Below are positions 1 to 6,705 of a stretch of 17,543 nt of DNA, piece after piece (the first letter of the stretch is position 1; every line of letters starts with the position of its first letter). The position numbers and the translations under genes are program-made. Source of the stretch: Ruminococcaceae bacterium UBA1227 (GTDB lineage Bacteria; Bacillota; Clostridia; Oscillospirales; Acutalibacteraceae); NCBI GenBank assembly GCA_002309175.1, contig DBWX01000015.1, positions 1 to 17,543 on the forward strand, written 5' to 3'. Below the pieces are notes generated by a model. The model was not told where the DNA came from. It saw only the letters and a program-made list of their open reading frames with translations, and did no database searches.

Positions 1-15
1 TAGGCATTTACAGTT

Positions 16-159
16 TTATTTTATTATATGAAAGACTAAAGACGTATATACATCTGTAACCTTACCCATTTTAAGCTTACCATAATGATCGACAAGCATT
101 TTCATTACCGGATCTTTATTAGAAATATATACCATTTCTTTCTCATCATACTCAATCAC
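16..159 (-). CDS. Small hypothetical protein coupled to the methyltransferase gene
   Basis: This ORF of about 47 codons lies just downstream of the methyltransferase gene on the same strand. I chose the GTG at 159 because an AGAGGTGG ribosome binding site follows the methyltransferase stop codon (172-170) and lies about 3 nt upstream of it, which is a short spacing. An in-frame ATG at 213 gives 65 residues but would overlap the end of the methyltransferase gene. A later in-frame ATG would give about 39. The product is charged (Lys/Asp/Glu) and ends in a hydrophobic stretch, SLVFHIIK. I see no signal peptide, no helix-turn-helix and no zinc motif, and I do not recognise the family. The position suggests translational coupling to the methyltransferase. 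It could be an accessory or immunity peptide of the module, a remnant of a longer gene, or not a gene. Confidence 0.4.
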   Translation of the reverse strand: MIEYDEKEMVYISNKDPVMKMLVDHYGKLKMGKVTDVYTSLVFHIIK

Positions 160-169
160 AATCCACCTC

Positions 170-2074
170 TTATAGTGTAAACACTTCAGCTCGAACTTTT
201 CGAGCCAATTCACGTGCCTCTATGCTCTCATCTATAGATTTTTTTACCATTCCAGCAATTTTATCGATTCGTTTTTTATCTTTAGCAATCGGAATACACA
301 ACTCTTTTAAACGATCACCAAGAGAATTAATAATGTCCTGAGAAAATGTTTTAGCAAAGATCTGTGTCCTAACATATTCCGAAGATAATACTGCTAAAAG
401 GTAGTATCTATCGAGATTATACTTGTTATTCTCCGCAACCCTTATCTTATACAAGTGACTCTGATATACCATTTGGGTATCATATTTTGTGATCATTGCA
501 CATGTTCCAATCAGATAGGAGCCATCCTTCACCATCAAGATATCTCCTTCTCGGACATCTTGTTTTTCAGCAAGGCTCTTGTAAATCTCCTCACTTAGTA
601 AATGTTTAGGATCTGATTTGATCTCCCAATTTGATATATCTGATGTTCTTACGAAAGGTATACTACCGGTTCCATACGCTAACTTTCCTACCTCATTGCC
701 TGTTGTCACCTCGAGAACCTTTTCGTCAATGAGCTGACCAATAGTAACTAACTGATGCGTTTCTTCTAATCCATCATCACTCTGATTATCAAAAACATAG
801 GCGCGTGGCGCAAGGACACTATTTAATATTTGACTTCTCTTCACAATAAAACCGAGATGGTCATTCTTATTATCTTTGCCCTGCTGATACTTCTTATAAT
901 TCTCAATAATGGCCGGTATGTCATCCTTAGGTATTTCCCTACCTCTGGAGTCATGTCCACACCATTTTGCTTCTGCCATAAATATGCAGTAATCTTTTTC
1001 ATCGGCCTTCTTCTTTTTTTCAAGAACAAGTAAGCATGTTTTCGTATGAGTTCCACCCTTACCGGATGTTTTGAACAGTTCATCCGGCATACCTATAACA
1101 GCCTTAATGTAGCATGTCCTTAATATGTACTCTGTAACATAGGAGTACTTTTTATTAGAAATCATGCTTTCGGGAACCACAATCCCGATCACGCCGCCTG
1201 ACTTAACAAGATTGACGCATTGTTCCATAAAAACGACTTGCGGGGCTACCGCCTCATTTATAACATCGGTCTTCTCTACCGCGCCATCTTTTTTCTTACG
1301 ATATTTAAATGCAAGTTCGAACTTGGAAAGCGTTTCACTTGTACCCGCCTGAATATTCACCCCAAAGGGTGGATTCGTTAAAACAACGTCATATTTCGAA
1401 TTGCACTTTCCCAAAACTTGCTCATCCCACACAAGACTGTCCGCACAATTTATTGTCTTTGTATCCTGACCCATGCATGCAAGATGAATTTTTGCCAAAC
1501 GCGTTAAATAACCGTCTTTGTCAATACCGTATAGATTGTTTTTTGCATATTCTACATTGAGTCTATTCCAATACTTAATCGATGCAACAAGGAAACCACC
1601 CGCACCACATGCAGGATCTACGATCTTTGCCGTAGGCTCCGGCGCCACCATTTTTACAAGTGCTTCTGCAGCATTTTGAGGGGTAAAGAACTGACCTGAT
1701 TGCCCCTTAATTGCATCACCCATAAATATTTCATAAGCATCTCCAATTAAATCTCGTTCCAAGTTAAATAGATCAAGATCATTGAGCTTTACATCAATGT
1801 ACTTTATGCTTACCGGATCTAACTCAATCTCATAAGTCTCATCTTGATAAATATCTTCATGAATCTCCAGAACGGTCTTAAATGTTTTCCGATAGAGACT
1901 CGCAAGCTCAACATCATCAATGTCACTTGTATTTGTATCCTTCAGCTCATATTTACAAAAAATCAGCTTTATTGTCTCGTCCAAAAAGAATTCGTCTCGA
2001 GTAGCTCCCAAAAACCTACCTGCCAAAAAATTACGAATATCAAGGAATGTATCTTTTGCTGAAAACGTAACCAT
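170..2074 (-). CDS. Type I-like N6-adenine DNA methyltransferase with fused target-recognition domain (HsdM-HsdS half fusion)
   Basis: This is a predicted DNA adenine-N6 methyltransferase of 634 residues. An HsdM-like helical N-terminal region (about 1-120) is followed by a GQFFTP segment (127-132), the SAM-binding motif I DPACGAGGF (153-161) and catalytic NPPF (234-237), all typical of type I M subunits and gamma-class MTases. From about residue 443 the protein becomes HsdS-like: a single target-recognition domain, including VREGDILM and SLGDRLKELCIPI segments, then a long charged helix (about 600-632) like the spacer helix of HsdS. One half-S per chain suggests a dimer with a symmetric, gapped target; that is inference. 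An upstream ATG at 2119 is open, but ATG 2074 is preferred. It has GGAAGGAG upstream, and the predicted promoter (-10 at 2110-2115) would start transcription near 2103, inside the longer reading. The gene is AT-rich compared with the right side of the window. It is divergent from an HNH gene. No HsdR-type helicase gene is seen; it may lie left of the window. Confidence 0.88.
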   Translation of the reverse strand: MVTFSAKDTFLDIRNFLAGRFLGATRDEFFLDETIKLIFCKYELKDTNTSDIDDVELASLYRKTFKTVLEIHEDIYQDETYEIELDPVSIKYIDVKLNDLDLFNLERDLIGDAYEIFMGDAIKGQSGQFFTPQNAAEALVKMVAPEPTAKIVDPACGAGGFLVASIKYWNRLNVEYAKNNLYGIDKDGYLTRLAKIHLACMGQDTKTINCADSLVWDEQVLGKCNSKYDVVLTNPPFGVNIQAGTSETLSKFELAFKYRKKKDGAVEKTDVINEAVAPQVVFMEQCVNLVKSGGVIGIVVPESMISNKKYSYVTEYILRTCYIKAVIGMPDELFKTSGKGGTHTKTCLLVLEKKKKADEKDYCIFMAEAKWCGHDSRGREIPKDDIPAIIENYKKYQQGKDNKNDHLGFIVKRSQILNSVLAPRAYVFDNQSDDGLEETHQLVTIGQLIDEKVLEVTTGNEVGKLAYGTGSIPFVRTSDISNWEIKSDPKHLLSEEIYKSLAEKQDVREGDILMVKDGSYLIGTCAMITKYDTQMVYQSHLYKIRVAENNKYNLDRYYLLAVLSSEYVRTQIFAKTFSQDIINSLGDRLKELCIPIAKDKKRIDKIAGMVKKSIDESIEARELARKVRAEVFTL

Positions 2075-2109
2075 AATGTTCTCCTTCCAACTTTTCATTT
2101 CGTGTTCCA

Positions 2110-2138
2110 AGTATAGCACAAAACAGATTATGTTTCAA
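2110..2138 (-). promoter_or_regulatory. Predicted promoter of the methyltransferase gene
   Basis: On the minus strand, -35 TTGAAA (2138-2133) is separated by 17 nt from -10 TATACT (2115-2110). A TG dinucleotide one base upstream of the -10 makes it an extended -10. Each hexamer matches the sigma-A consensus at five of six positions. The predicted start is near 2103, giving a leader of about 29 nt before ATG 2074. This supports the short start of the methyltransferase. Confidence 0.65.
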
Positions 2139-2181
2139 GATTATCCTCCTCACATATTATGAAATTCACTTTTTTCGTTTC

Positions 2182-2227
2182 AGAATATGTACATTTCATC
2201 TTTTCTGTGATAGAATATGTACATATT
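2182..2227. repeat. Two direct copies of AGAATATGTACAT, probable operator sites
   Basis: The 13-mer AGAATATGTACAT occurs at 2182-2194 and again at 2212-2224, exactly 30 bp apart, close to three helical turns. Both contain the symmetric core ATGTACAT. The second copy sits in a perfect 14-bp palindrome AATATGTACATATT (2214-2227). The first is palindromic only in its core. The copies overlap the -35 and -10 hexamers of the predicted nuclease promoter. The pair therefore looks like a dimeric repressor's operators, or sites recognised by the module's own methyltransferase. No separate regulator gene is visible in the window. Confidence 0.6.
2188..2216 (+). promoter_or_regulatory. Predicted promoter of the HNH nuclease gene
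   Basis: -35 TGTACA (2188-2193, four of six consensus bases), a 17-nt spacer and -10 TAGAAT (2211-2216, five of six), with TGA just upstream forming an extended -10. The start would be near 2223, inside the second operator copy. Both hexamers overlap the 13-bp repeats, so binding there should block polymerase. Confidence 0.5.
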
Positions 2228-2251
2228 AAGAATCAAGGAGGCGTTATTATA

Positions 2252-3298
2252 ATGGATTTCAAGCCAATTATTGATACGGCTGTAGATTCTGCACGCTTTA
2301 GAATTGATGATTGCATCGATTTCGAAGACTATCTTGAACCTACTCAAAGCCGTGAATGTAGCATTATAAAGCAGAAACTCTCTGCAAAAGAATATAAGGC
2401 TTTTCGAAGAAGCATTATCAGGAACTCTTTTTTAATTGAGCCCGTAAACGACGAAGTAACTTCAACAAAAGTGGAAGCTCACTGGAGCCAAAGGCTTGAA
2501 GGAGATGTGCGTTATTCTTCTTATGAAACTTGTGTTGAGATTTTTAACAAGCTTCTTAATACCATTGCAAATCTTTCTGTGGAAGATTTCAACATGTTGA
2601 AAGAATTCTTCAACAACACTGTGGTTCCTTATGAAATGCCTGTTGACTATATTGATCGCTTTGCGTCGCCTATTCACACTGCTCAAAACGTAGATCTGTT
2701 TCTTACCGACGAGATCAAGGACTGCATTACCATGCGTAGGTTCATCCGTGACACCCGCAGAAATCCAGCAAGCGAAGTATTTCAGACAATTTTAGCTGAT
2801 AAGATTAAAGTCAAAACATATTTAACCGACCGTGCACTCACCGGGGACTATAAGACGAATCGAGAAAAACGTTGGGAAGCGCACCCAAATTCTGTTCAAT
2901 ACGCTCTCAGACGTAATTGCATGAAAATCGAAACTAAACTTCTACTACAGATTGCAACATTCGAGGGATGCGATGTAGGCTTGGTACATAATCTGCAACA
3001 TGATGGTCTACTTTCAGATCCGTTTGAATACTGCAAGTGTCCTATCACCGGTGATAATATTCAATATGCCGAGTTCGCAGATGACGCTTTACACCCTACT
3101 CATGGTAAGTCAAAATTTCAGGTAGGGCATCTTAATCCTTTAAAAGCCTTAGATACTGATGGGGCCAACGGGCATACTGCAGATAACATAAGCTGGATTT
3201 CCGAAAATGGAAATCGCATCCAAGGAAGCCTATCTATAGACGAGGTGGATGCTTTATTACGACGAATTTACCATAATAGACCAGAATTGCATGAGTAA
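2252..3298 (+). CDS. HNH-motif nuclease, candidate restriction endonuclease
   Basis: This 348-residue protein has a C-terminal HNH (beta-beta-alpha metal) nuclease signature. CPITG (263-267) is followed by GHLNP with H293, DNISW with N312 and GNRIQG with N321, the usual layout of the catalytic His, the structural Asn and the metal-binding residue. Only one Cys-x-Cys pair (261/263) is present, so the four-Cys structural zinc site of many HNH enzymes is absent. Residues 1-250 are mostly helical by eye and rich in charged residues; I do not recognise them. The reading frame is open from 2159, but the start is placed at ATG 2252 because AAGGAGG (2235-2241) lies 10 nt upstream and the predicted promoter would start near 2223. 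The gene is divergent from the HsdM-like methyltransferase, shares its AT-rich composition and ends at its own terminator. I infer a DNA-cleaving partner of that methyltransferase. Alternatives are a standalone HNH protein or a nicking enzyme. Confidence 0.78.
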   Translation: MDFKPIIDTAVDSARFRIDDCIDFEDYLEPTQSRECSIIKQKLSAKEYKAFRRSIIRNSFLIEPVNDEVTSTKVEAHWSQRLEGDVRYSSYETCVEIFNKLLNTIANLSVEDFNMLKEFFNNTVVPYEMPVDYIDRFASPIHTAQNVDLFLTDEIKDCITMRRFIRDTRRNPASEVFQTILADKIKVKTYLTDRALTGDYKTNREKRWEAHPNSVQYALRRNCMKIETKLLLQIATFEGCDVGLVHNLQHDGLLSDPFEYCKCPITGDNIQYAEFADDALHPTHGKSKFQVGHLNPLKALDTDGANGHTADNISWISENGNRIQGSLSIDEVDALLRRIYHNRPELHE

Positions 3299-3303
3299 TC
3301 ATT

Positions 3304-3335
3304 AACGAGGCAGACAAGATCTGTCTCGTTTTTTT
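3304..3335 (+). terminator. Rho-independent terminator after the HNH gene
   Basis: An 11-bp stem (3304-3314 with 3320-3330, including one G-T pair) encloses a 5-nt loop and runs into seven T residues. It begins 6 bases after the HNH stop codon. It marks the right end of the AT-rich module's transcription. Confidence 0.85.
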
Positions 3336-3431
3336 CTACACATTAGTTCCATAGTCACAAGCCCTGAAAAAGTAGTCATTCAGCCACACCTATACTCTTT
3401 ACCGGTGGTCAGAACTATTGACACAGAACGT

Positions 3432-3482
3432 AAAAAGGGATTCCGGCAGACCCTTTATCGGGCAATCTATCGAAATCCCTTT
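3432..3482 (-). terminator. Terminator of the leftward rRNA methyltransferase gene
   Basis: Read on the minus strand, a 9-bp stem AAAGGGATT/AATCCCTTT (3482-3474 with 3442-3434) runs into T residues. It continues past one mismatch with two more pairs and encloses a smaller CCC/GGG hairpin (3462-3460 with 3453-3451). It lies 27 bases downstream of the gene's stop. Together with the terminator at 3304-3335 it separates two converging units. The roughly 95 bases between them hold nothing I can identify. Confidence 0.7.
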
Positions 3483-3508
3483 GTTTTAAGCCTTTTCTGG
3501 CCGCTATA

Positions 3509-4708
3509 TTAATTTGCCTTTGACAGTAGAACTACCGTCTCCACATGGGTGGTGTGGGGGAACATGTCAACGGGTTGGATTTTTGTTATTTTGTATGTTT
3601 GATTGTTTTTATTGTTTTTATTGGCTTTATTGTTTTCTTTGGTTTGGGTTTTGTTGTTGAGGAAGTAGTCAAGGTCTCTGGAGAGGGTTTCGGGGTTGCA
3701 GGAGATGTAGATTATCTGTTTGGGGGCGAGGGCGGAGACGGCGTCGAAGAAGGCCTCTGTGCTGCCGGCACGGGGCGGGTCGAGGATGACTACATCTATT
3801 GTTTTATTGTTGTTGTCTTTTTGGCTTTCTTTGTTGCTTTCTGTCAGGGCTTTGATGAAGTCAGTGGCGTCAGCGTTGTAGAATTTTATGTTCTTTATGT
3901 TGTTCTGCTTTGCATTTTGGATGGCATCCTTTACGGCATCCTTTTCGAGTTCCACGCCTATGACTTCCTTTGCGCCTTTGGTGGCGGCGAGGATGCCTAT
4001 GGTGCCTGTGCCGCAGTAGGCGTCAAGAACGGTCTTGCCCTTGAGGTCAGCCTCTTTGAGGGCCTCGGTGTAGAGCTTTTCGGTCTGCGTGTGGTTAATC
4101 TGGTAAAAGGAGCGGGCGGAGATCTTGAAGGTGCAGCCGAGGAGTCTGTCCTCGATGAAGCCTTTGCCGAAGAGGATTTCCTCTCTGGGACCCAAGACGA
4201 GGTTTGTGTCGTATGGGTTTATGTTGTGGATGATTGTGGTGATTTCGGGGTGCTTCTCTAAGAGAGCATTCGTGAAGTTACGCTTGCTCGGGAGAATGGG
4301 AGTCTGTGTGACCACTACCACCATTATCTGGTTTGTGGTGGGGCTGTGCTTTACGAGGACATGCCTCGGGATGAACTTAAAGTCTTTGCAGAGGGCTTTG
4401 ATAGTCTGGATTATCTCGTCAGCCTTTTTGTCCTCTATATTGCAGGAGTCGACGGGGACTATCTTGTGACTGTTGGACTGGTATACTCCGGAGATAATTT
4501 TGCCGGTTCTTTGGTCCTTGGCGAATGCGGCCTGGACTTTCATGCGATAGTGGTAGGGATAGTACATGCCGATGATGGGTTCGATTTTTGAGAATTTGCC
4601 GAGGAGTTTCTGCTCGAGTTTCATTTTGTACTCAAGCTGATCCTCGTATGGCATATCAAGCTGACAGCCTCCGCATTTTTTGTAAAACTTGCACTTTTTT
4701 TCCTGCAT
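3509..4708 (-). CDS. 23S rRNA/tRNA m5U methyltransferase, RlmD/RlmCD/TrmA family
   Basis: This is an RNA uracil-C5 methyltransferase of 399 residues. It is predicted to place m5U in 23S rRNA, though the exact site (747, 1939 or tRNA U54) cannot be told from sequence. An N-terminal 4Fe-4S cluster is suggested by C6, C12, C15 and C89. FYQIN (201-205), SAM motif I AYCGTGTIG (230-238), DPPRAG (310-315), the catalytic Cys in SCNP (C337) and the base Glu in HVE (E390) are all present, so the enzyme should be active. Two features are odd. The protein starts directly at the Fe-S region, without the TRAM RNA-binding domain found in many Firmicute relatives. Residues about 351-370 form an Asn/Lys-rich low-complexity insert before the last beta strands. 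AAAGGGAG sits 8 nt before the ATG. The gene stands alone and is divergent from the dnaD operon. RlmCD is the likeliest name, but no symbol is assigned because of the site ambiguity. Confidence 0.9.
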   Translation of the reverse strand: MQEKKCKFYKKCGGCQLDMPYEDQLEYKMKLEQKLLGKFSKIEPIIGMYYPYHYRMKVQAAFAKDQRTGKIISGVYQSNSHKIVPVDSCNIEDKKADEIIQTIKALCKDFKFIPRHVLVKHSPTTNQIMVVVVTQTPILPSKRNFTNALLEKHPEITTIIHNINPYDTNLVLGPREEILFGKGFIEDRLLGCTFKISARSFYQINHTQTEKLYTEALKEADLKGKTVLDAYCGTGTIGILAATKGAKEVIGVELEKDAVKDAIQNAKQNNIKNIKFYNADATDFIKALTESNKESQKDNNNKTIDVVILDPPRAGSTEAFFDAVSALAPKQIIYISCNPETLSRDLDYFLNNKTQTKENNKANKNNKNNQTYKITKIQPVDMFPHTTHVETVVLLSKAN

Positions 4709-4734
4709 AATTTATACTCCCTTTTACAGGTTTC

Positions 4735-4743
4735 ATTATATCA
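4735..4743 (-). promoter_or_regulatory. Extended -10 of the m5U methyltransferase gene
   Basis: On the minus strand TGATATAAT (4743-4735) gives a perfect -10 with a TGn extension, about 27 nt upstream of the ATG at 4708. No convincing -35 is seen at 16-18 nt spacing, which fits an extended -10 promoter. Confidence 0.45.
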
Positions 4744-4761
4744 TACAGGGGGTTTTTGTTG

Positions 4762-4767
4762 TATAAT
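4762..4767 (+). promoter_or_regulatory. Candidate -10 of the dnaD operon
   Basis: A perfect TATAAT lies 41 bases upstream of the dnaD-like ATG. At 17-nt spacing the -35 would be TATCAT, a weak match. The leader then carries AAGGA (4794-4798), 10 nt before the start codon. Confidence 0.4.
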
Positions 4768-4808
4768 AATATTCACTACCCCTTAGCGGTGTTAAGGATT
4801 GTGTTGTT

Positions 4809-5771
4809 ATGAGTTACAAACTGAATGGCGCGGTATGGAACGGCGTATTTGTGGTTCCGAACTGCGTGGTTGATGAACACATAAAAAAAGCAGGTGGACA
4901 GCAGCTGAAAGTCCTCCTGTTTTTGTTGCGCCATAATTCGGAGAGTCTTGACGCGCGCGCGGTAGCCCGCGGAACGGGCATGGATGCGTCCGACGTCAAG
5001 GACGCGGTGCAGTACTGGAAAGAGGTCGGCCTCGTGTACGAGGACGGCGAGACGCCGCCGGAGGCGGCGGCAGCGCAGGCCGAGGCACTGTCGTTTAAAG
5101 CGCTGCCGGACGTGGTGCCGACCTATGAGCAGGTCGCAGCGCGTACACTGGAGGACGCAAACCTGCGCGCGCTATTCAACGAGGCGCAGCTGCGCCTCGG
5201 CAGAACCATCGGCTACGGTGAACAGTCACAGCTTCTGATGATGCTCGACTACTACGGACTGCCCTGTGAGGTAATTCTGACCGTTGTAGAGTACTGCAGG
5301 TCGATGGGCAAGGGCAACATGAACTACATCGCCAAAGTGGCAAAGGACTGGGCAGAGAGGGAGATCAACACCCTTGAGAGGGCTGATGCCTATCTCAAAG
5401 AACTCAAATCGGACGAGCGCCTCTGGAAGAAGTTTGCCGCAATGTTTACGGCGAATGCCCCGAACTATACCGAGAAGCGTTTCGCGCTTTTGAAACACTG
5501 GCATATCGAGAACAAGCAGTCGCTTCAGCTCATCTACTACGCATATGAGATTATGACCGAGAAGACGAACAAGATGAGCTTTGAGTATATGAACGCTATT
5601 TTGGAGTCCTGGCATGCGGAGAAGATAAAGACACCGCAGGAGGCCATGCAGGCTTCGGCCAAGGGCAGGAAGAGTTCCGCGCCCGCTTCAACGTCTTATG
5701 ACCTTGAGAAGGAAAAGACAAGGTCACAGGCTCCCATAGAATACAAGAGAAAGGAGAAGAAAAATGGCTGA
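4809..5771 (+). CDS. DnaD-domain replication initiation protein
   Basis: This 320-residue protein belongs to the DnaD/DnaB primosomal family, which in Firmicutes remodels origin DNA and helps load the replicative helicase. A winged-helix-like N-terminus (about 20-80, LKVLLFLL...VARGTGMDASDV) is followed by an Ala/Glu-rich linker (82-94) and two DDBH2 (DnaD C-terminal) domains. Each carries the family's YxxxIxxxW-type signature: Y173-V177-W181 and Y260-I264-W268. The tail (about 280-320) is Lys/Arg/Ser-rich and probably disordered. The start has AAGGA 10 nt upstream. The gene overlaps the helicase-loader gene by 8 bases (ATGGCTGA), which fits translational coupling and a joint role in primosome assembly. 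With two tandem DDBH2 domains it could correspond functionally to B. subtilis DnaB or DnaD; sequence alone does not decide. Confidence 0.88.
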   Translation: MSYKLNGAVWNGVFVVPNCVVDEHIKKAGGQQLKVLLFLLRHNSESLDARAVARGTGMDASDVKDAVQYWKEVGLVYEDGETPPEAAAAQAEALSFKALPDVVPTYEQVAARTLEDANLRALFNEAQLRLGRTIGYGEQSQLLMMLDYYGLPCEVILTVVEYCRSMGKGNMNYIAKVAKDWAEREINTLERADAYLKELKSDERLWKKFAAMFTANAPNYTEKRFALLKHWHIENKQSLQLIYYAYEIMTEKTNKMSFEYMNAILESWHAEKIKTPQEAMQASAKGRKSSAPASTSYDLEKEKTRSQAPIEYKRKEKKNG

Positions 5772-6702
5772 CGCACTATCACGCGCAAAGCAGATTATTG
5801 ACTCAAGGCGCCTTGCGGCAGAAGATGCCGCCACGCAGAGGCGTATTGAACTTGAGGCTGTTTCTCCTGAACTCAAAGAGGTAAACTACAGAATTTCCCG
5901 GGCGGGAATTGAGGCGGTTCGGGCTGCCGGAAATCCCGATGCCTTTTCGAAACTCGCGCAGGCGAGCATTGAGAACAAGGCCCGCAGGGATGAGATTTTA
6001 CAGGGCCTCGGGCTGCCTGTTGATGCGCTCGAACCGCACTACACCTGTCCCAAGTGCTCGGACACCGGTGTTTGTGACGGACACTACTGCACCTGCCTCA
6101 AGGCTTTGGTGGAGCAGTTTCGTGTTGACAGTCTCTCATCTGTCACTCCGCTTAAGCAGAGTACCTTTGAGGACTTTAAACTGAGCTATTACTCTGAGCC
6201 CGCGCTCTCGCGGATGACTCAGATTTACAATTACTGCAAGGCCTGGGCGGAGGACTTCGACCGCTCGTCCGGCAGCATACTCCTCTATGGACAGACCGGT
6301 CTCGGAAAGACGCACCTGTCACTCGCCATCGCAAATGTCGTTTTAGCGAAGGGCTACAATGTCGTCTATACGAGCGCGGGCAACCTCTTCTCCAAACTCG
6401 AGAAGGAGAGCTTCGGCCGTCTGTCATCCGATGAGACGCCCATGGACACGGCCATTTCCTGTGACCTTTTAATCTTGGACGATTTAGGTTCCGAGTTCAC
6501 AAAACCGTTTGTTGTCTCTGCTTTATACAATATTGTCAATTCGAGAATACTCGCAGGACTTCCGACGATTATCAATACAAATCTCTCCTATGCGGAGATT
6601 GAGGCAAGGTATGATCCCCGTATAGTCTCAAGACTTCTGGGCAGTTACACAATGCTTGAGTGCTTAGGTTCAGATGTCAGGCAGCTTAAGAAGGACGAAT
6701 AG
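5764..6702 (+). CDS. DnaC/DnaI-like helicase loader, AAA+ ATPase
   Basis: This is a predicted ATP-dependent loader of the replicative helicase at the origin, 312 residues. The N-terminal part (1-90) is helical. It leads to a cysteine cluster C95-C98-C104-C109-C111, resembling the zinc-binding region of B. subtilis DnaI that contacts the helicase. The AAA+ core has Walker A GQTGLGKT (176-183), Walker B LLILDDLGSE with D239-D240, and a sensor/Arg-finger region INTNLSYAEIEARYDPRIVSRL-like near 280-300, as in DnaC/IstB-type loaders. No IstA-type transposase is near, so a chromosomal loader is favoured over an IS helper. The start overlaps the DnaD-like gene. Only 3 bases separate its stop from the tex start, and its own 3' end supplies the AAGGA (6691-6695) ribosome binding site for tex. 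Confidence 0.9.
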   Translation: MADALSRAKQIIDSRRLAAEDAATQRRIELEAVSPELKEVNYRISRAGIEAVRAAGNPDAFSKLAQASIENKARRDEILQGLGLPVDALEPHYTCPKCSDTGVCDGHYCTCLKALVEQFRVDSLSSVTPLKQSTFEDFKLSYYSEPALSRMTQIYNYCKAWAEDFDRSSGSILLYGQTGLGKTHLSLAIANVVLAKGYNVVYTSAGNLFSKLEKESFGRLSSDETPMDTAISCDLLILDDLGSEFTKPFVVSALYNIVNSRILAGLPTIINTNLSYAEIEARYDPRIVSRLLGSYTMLECLGSDVRQLKKDE

Positions 6703-6705
6703 TTT

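Noticed and set aside
16..213. Toxin or antitoxin interpretation of the small ORF
   Set aside because: No recognisable toxin or DNA-binding motif and no partner ORF in the window; left as hypothetical.
3336..3431. Possible small gene, RNA or attachment site between the two facing terminators
   Set aside because: No open frame with a ribosome binding site, no stable hairpin and no repeat matching elsewhere in the window.
3545..4261. 238-codon plus-strand open frame, very hydrophobic, opposite the m5U methyltransferase gene
   Set aside because: It is the antisense of a gene with all catalytic motifs; the hydrophobic look comes from the T/G-rich complement of Asn/Lys codons.
5052..5070. GC-rich hairpin CGCCGCC-GGA-GGCGGCG inside the DnaD-like gene
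   Set aside because: It lies in a Pro/Glu/Ala-coding linker without a T-tract; simple codon repetition explains it.
5764..6702. IstB-type transposition helper instead of a helicase loader
   Set aside because: No IstA-like gene or inverted repeats nearby; the overlap with a DnaD-domain gene and the Cys cluster favour a DnaI-type loader.
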